Shown: one piece after another, positions 6,825-9,474 of the stretch
Layout of the letters: every line of letters starts with the position of its first letter
Numbering within the stretch: the stretch's first letter is position 1
DNA from: Arsenophonus sp052171895
GTDB lineage: Bacteria > Pseudomonadota > Gammaproteobacteria > Enterobacterales > Enterobacteriaceae
NCBI GenBank assembly: GCA_052171895.1
Contig: JBQMRN010000022.1
Coordinates: forward strand, 1-9,474
DNA: 9,474 nt
Direction of reading: 5' to 3'
Made by a program: the position numbers and the translations under genes
The notes under the pieces: model-generated
Told to the model about the DNA's origin: nothing
The model's database searches: none
The model's input: the letters and a program-made list of their open reading frames with translations, nothing else

Positions 6825-6876
6825 TGAAAGATCATTGACAGCTAAACTTCTTATTGATAGCTGTCTAACGAATTAG

Positions 6877-7140
6877 ATAGAAGAGAGACGACATAAACGT
6901 TTTATCATATGCTTAAAGCAGTAGTAGTATTGTAGCTATTGTAACGACTAAAATATTCCCTGAATGCTGAAGAATGGAATGAACTATATGAGTAAAGATA
7001 AAATCTTAATTAATTTTTCAATAAGAAATATCATCATTGATTTTATATCAAAATAGATTAACAAATTTGTAGTCAATAGAGTTATCATTAATCTTATATA
7101 TCTATATAATTTCTTTGAAATAAAGATATCATTTAGATTG
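6877..7140. other. Unassigned AT-rich spacer
   Basis: I recognise no gene between the IS481-like and IS256 copy B ends. If the IS481 element had simply inserted into coaBC, the first 20 codons of coaBC should resume here on the minus strand; I do not find them. A 23-codon ORF (6988-7059, MSKDKILINFSIRN...) has a fair upstream GGAA but no recognisable relatives, and I treat it as chance. Confidence 0.5.
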
Positions 7141-8560
7141 GGGGTTATTAGAAAATCTTGCGTATGGCGGTTAAGCTAGGCTTTACTCTGATGTTTCATG
7201 AATCTGTTCTACATTCTTAAATTAGAGGTTTTTATAACCAGGAGTCAATAGGTAAAATCTCCTTACCCGGTTCCAGTTTTTCTGAGGAGACTGTAGCAGC
7301 TGAAATACCATTGAAAGGGTTATTTTTCTCGAACTAGAGTTCTATGCACGTCAGCTTCGTAGCCTTACTGTTGAAAAACCCGATTCAATTGCATTTGTCA
7401 TTCTTATTGTTACGCCAATAGTGCTCTAATGGGAAATTCTAGAATGCCAGCAGTTTTTCTCGATGTTTCTTCAGCTTCTTCATTGCGCTGCAGGATAGTT
7501 TGCTGAAAACCTTGCCAACAAAATATCAATGGTTTTATTAGCAGTAGTATCACGGCTCTCTGCTAGCAAGACCTCCTCTCCCTCACATAGCTCAGCCTTA
7601 AATTTCAGGTTGCATGCCTTTATGGAGTGAATGCAGCATATTAGTTATTTTATGTACCCAATAGCGTTGGTGCTTCGTGTCCTGGAATATCTTTGGGATT
7701 GCATTTCAAAAATCAATGGCAACATCTCCCCTAGCAGGCTAGTGGGATAAGGTTAAGCCACGTGCTCGCAGGTCATTGATAAATTAGGCCAAGTTCACTT
7801 CTAACTTTAGATAATCATCTTCAAGTGCAAGTATCCCCCCTTACGTTCATGGTCAGTGACGCCGATAATGGGTAGCAGAAAAAGGCGATCATCTTGCCTG
7901 ACATGACTCTATATACCATCGGCCCAGAAATAAACGTAGTGCGTATCGCTTAAATTAGGAAGGCACCATTGGCTGTCTTCATTCAAAGCATTGTTGTTTC
8001 AGTCTCCTGATGGTACTACAGCAGAGAGACACCAAAATATGCTTTCAACAATAATCCTCACAATGGATTTATGAAAATCACTGCAGATATGCCTCCTAAG
8101 TACAACCCTGGTGGCAATTCTTTGACGTTTTTTGTATGCTTCAGATAACGCAGTAGCAACGAGTTGTTGAAACATATTCTCTCGCCACTGCGATCCTCTA
8201 TCCTATAACTTTAGGCAATTTAATTTCAACATCGTCAATAGGAATCTGTATAGTTTCCTGTCACAAATAACCGTATAGATGACGGGAATGACGTCCGTCA
8301 ACAAGGCAGGTTTTTACCATGTTCTTAAAGTATGGCTTCAAGTTAAGCCTCTCCGGCTGTGGGTATCAGCTGCCTGGCAGCATTACACGGATGAGTTCAT
8401 GGAAGAGATCAGAGCTAATATCTGGTTTTTTGTGGATAGCTATATAGTAGACTTTCATGCCATATAATCTCTATATTATTAAAATTATTCATGAAATATA
8501 TCAGCAGGAGGATACGCCAACATTTTTGAAACTTCATACACCAGAAATGAGCATAATTCA
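7141..8560 (-). mobile_element. IS256-family element, copy B
   Basis: A 1420-bp element, the longer of the two IS256 copies. Its ends are placed from GGGGTTATTAGAAAATCTTG (from 7141) on the left and ATACACCAGAAATGAGCATA (from 8536) on the right, which match the ends of copy A (967 and 2195). The transposase is on the minus strand. No target duplication is visible; the left flank ends TTTAGATT and the right flank begins CGTAGGCA. An IS3-family remnant begins about 14 bases beyond the right end. Confidence 0.7.
7200..8492 (-). pseudogene. IS256-family transposase, copy B
   Basis: A broken transposase that still shows all three catalytic positions in separate frames. From the likely start ATG at 8492 (MNNFNNIEII) it reads ETIQIPIDDVEIKLPKV, then LPPGLYLGGIS. 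The first Asp is in HYVYFWADGIYSHV (near 7917-7945), followed by IIGVTDHERKGGYLHL. The second Asp lies in ARGDVAIDF, then IFQDTKHQRYWVHKITNML and SLHKGMQPEI. The Glu is in MTNAIESGFSTVRLRS (near 7360-7410), and the tail reads ITLSMVFQLLQSPQKNWNRV. These match the IS256 order DDE, with CWVHK and TNPIEStFATVRLR. Numerous stops and shifts rule out function. ORFs 8279-8467 and 8457-8723 on + are not genes. Confidence 0.8.
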
Positions 8561-8573
8561 CGTAGGCATCAGA

Positions 8574-8925
8574 AATAGGTTATGTTCCATAGTGACCATG
8601 GAAACTATTACAGTAGTCGTCAGTATAGACTGGTATTGTGGCGTTATTAAGATGATCAAAGTATTATCCGTCGAGAAAACTATTGGGACAATAGCCAGAT
8701 GGAGTGATTTTTCCGTAGCTTGAAGGCTGAATTGATACCGAGATAAACTGGCTAGCAAAGCTTCACTGTAGCCAAGTCAGTGATTATTCACTTACATATC
8801 CATTACTATAGCGATCTAAAATCCCACTGGTATAACGATGGGTTAAATAGAAAATAAATAATAGAGGTTGTTCCATGAACAGTCAGGTGTAGGGTACTCA
8901 ATTTTAGTTAACCACTACACGTAGA
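8574..8925 (+). pseudogene. IS3-family orfB C-terminal remnant
   Basis: The end of an IS3-family integrase-type transposase. It reads FHSDHGNYYSSRQYRLVLWR (from 8585) with the second Asp at 8594-8596, then a stop, QSIIRRENYWDNSQME*FFR, SLKAELIPR, SFTVAKSVIIH, and HYYSDLKSHWYNDGLN. The family pattern is HSDxGSxYxSRQYR...MSRRGNCWDNxPMERFFRSLK...YNxGLxP. The third catalytic residue, Glu (8702-8704), is kept but the next Arg codon is TGA. The first Asp and orfA are absent. TTTTAGTTAACCACTACA (8902-8919) could be near the old IS end. IS256 copy B probably replaced or displaced the 5' part, but no other half is in the window. Confidence 0.75.
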
Positions 8926-9057
8926 AGCGTGTGCATCGGCTACAGAAATCTATTTAAAAACATTTCTAGTCTAACCAACATGGTGTTGGCATAAACTAAA
9001 ATGATCAATTTGATGCGAATATGCAGCCCCAGGTATACGGTTTTATTAAAATAAAAG
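8926..9057. other. Short unassigned spacer
   Basis: No gene recognised. It holds CCAACA-TGG-TGTTGG (8975-8989), a 6-bp stem about 70 bases past the end of the helicase pseudogene on the minus strand. It lacks a T-run, so I do not call it a terminator. Confidence 0.4.
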
Positions 9058-9474
9058 TTAAAAATAACAGCGCCATAATTCATTGAATGCAATTTTTAAT
9101 CGTGTTAATAACCATGTTTTTCGTTTAATTGAGTTTTGTTTTTTGATAGCGAGACTCAGCGCTTTTTTTTCCAATCATAACCACCATTTTTTACCTCTGC
9201 TGATCCAGGTATAAATCAAATTTCGTTCAAGCATTAGATAATTTTGCATGACTATCGGAATTATAACACAAGGATATTCAGAACCCTTACTCTTATATGA
9301 ATGGTTGTTGCGTAAGCTAAGGATATCTCATCAAGCTCATTAAAATAATACCGGATTGTTCTTCCATCAAAATCGATGATCATTTCAGATTCAAGCATAT
9401 CAATTAAAGTAATAATTCCGATATCACCATTAAAAACATCTTTATCATAATTATTCACTAATTGAATGATTTTA
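9058..9474 (-). pseudogene. RecD2/TraA-like SF1 DNA helicase, C-terminal part, frameshifted
   Basis: The C-terminal end of an ATP-dependent helicase of the RecD2 type; the rest lies beyond the window. From the edge it reads KIIQLVNNYDKDVFNGDIGI, then FDGRTIRYYFNELDEISLAY and ATTIH. This is the SH3-like insert leading to motif V (family: AYAxTIHKSQGSEYP). At about 9295 an extra two bases break the frame; the next frame gives KSKGSEYPCVIIPIVMQNYL, LERNLIYTWISRGKK (motif VI region, usual NLLYTAITRGKK) and stops at 9175-9177. Further shifts recover MVVMIG and KALSLAIKKQNSIKR, ending at TAA 9058-9060. It is not E. coli-type RecD of RecBCD, whose sequence here differs. These enzymes unwind DNA 5' to 3' in repair or conjugation; this copy should be inactive. 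Confidence 0.85.

Larger units (their letters stand above)
4808..6876 (+). mobile_element. IS481-family element, interrupted by an ISSod11-like element
   Basis: A composite fossil: the outer IS481-type element is split by the insertion at 5029-6094. Removing that insertion and one target copy leaves about 1 kb, the normal size for the family. The ends are tentative: near the left end TGTCTCTGACAGCCATA (4810-4826) and near the right end TAGCTGTCTAACGAA (6858-6872), whose reverse complement TTCGTTAGACAGCTA shares GACAGC. ATAGAA flanks both sides (4802-4807 and 6877-6882) and may be a 6-bp target duplication. It sits at the point where coaBC loses its 5' end. Confidence 0.65.

Noticed and set aside
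8457..8723. 88-residue ORF on +
   Set aside because: It spans IS256 copy B and the IS3 remnant, and runs in a different frame from the IS3 orfB motifs.
1..9474. A novel defence or biosynthetic system, CRISPR array, tRNA or rRNA
   Set aside because: No regularly spaced repeats, no cloverleaf or rRNA signature, and no intact multi-gene cluster; the window is explained mainly by pseudogenes and IS fossils.

Overview
The window looks like a heavily decayed stretch of the chromosome of a gammaproteobacterium (Enterobacterales type), most likely a host-restricted insect symbiont. The base composition is AT-rich by eye. Of 9474 bases, only one protein gene looks intact: dut, 459 bp or about 5% of the window. 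Everything else I can identify is a pseudogene or a fossil insertion sequence. The remnants with an ISSod11-type (IS1595 family) transposase hint at a Sodalis-allied or similar symbiont, but I cannot name the species.

Chromosomal backbone: a 3' fragment of pyrE (+, about 2216-2395), a full-length but broken slmA (-, 2470-3072), intact dut (-, 3187-3645) and broken coaBC/dfp (-, 3660 to about 4800). This is the E. coli order coaBC-dut-slmA convergent with pyrE, so it is ancestral synteny. At the right edge, 9058-9474 (-) holds the C-terminal part of a RecD2/TraA-like helicase with frameshifts.

Mobile fossils, left to right: the right part of an ISSod11-like element (1-659); an IS256-family element A (967-2219, transposase on -) abutting the pyrE remnant; an IS481-family element (about 4808-6876, +) at the broken 5' end of coaBC, itself split by a second ISSod11-like element (5029-6094) with a recognisable 8-bp target duplication; an IS256-family copy B (7141-8560, -); and an IS3-family orfB C-terminal remnant (about 8574-8925, +). 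All transposases carry many stops and frameshifts, and copies of the same element are visibly diverged, so the insertions are old.

Non-genic stretches: 660-966 (AT-rich, one exact DnaA-box match, an unrecognised 35-residue ORF), 6877-7140 (nothing recognised) and 8926-9057 (nothing firm). No tRNA, rRNA or CRISPR array was seen.

Functionally, the window shows loss of pyrimidine synthesis (pyrE), nucleoid occlusion (slmA) and coenzyme A synthesis (coaBC) at this locus, with selective retention of dUTPase. Calls on pseudogenes come from reading all three frames by eye and recognising family motifs. Boundaries are approximate unless given as codons.
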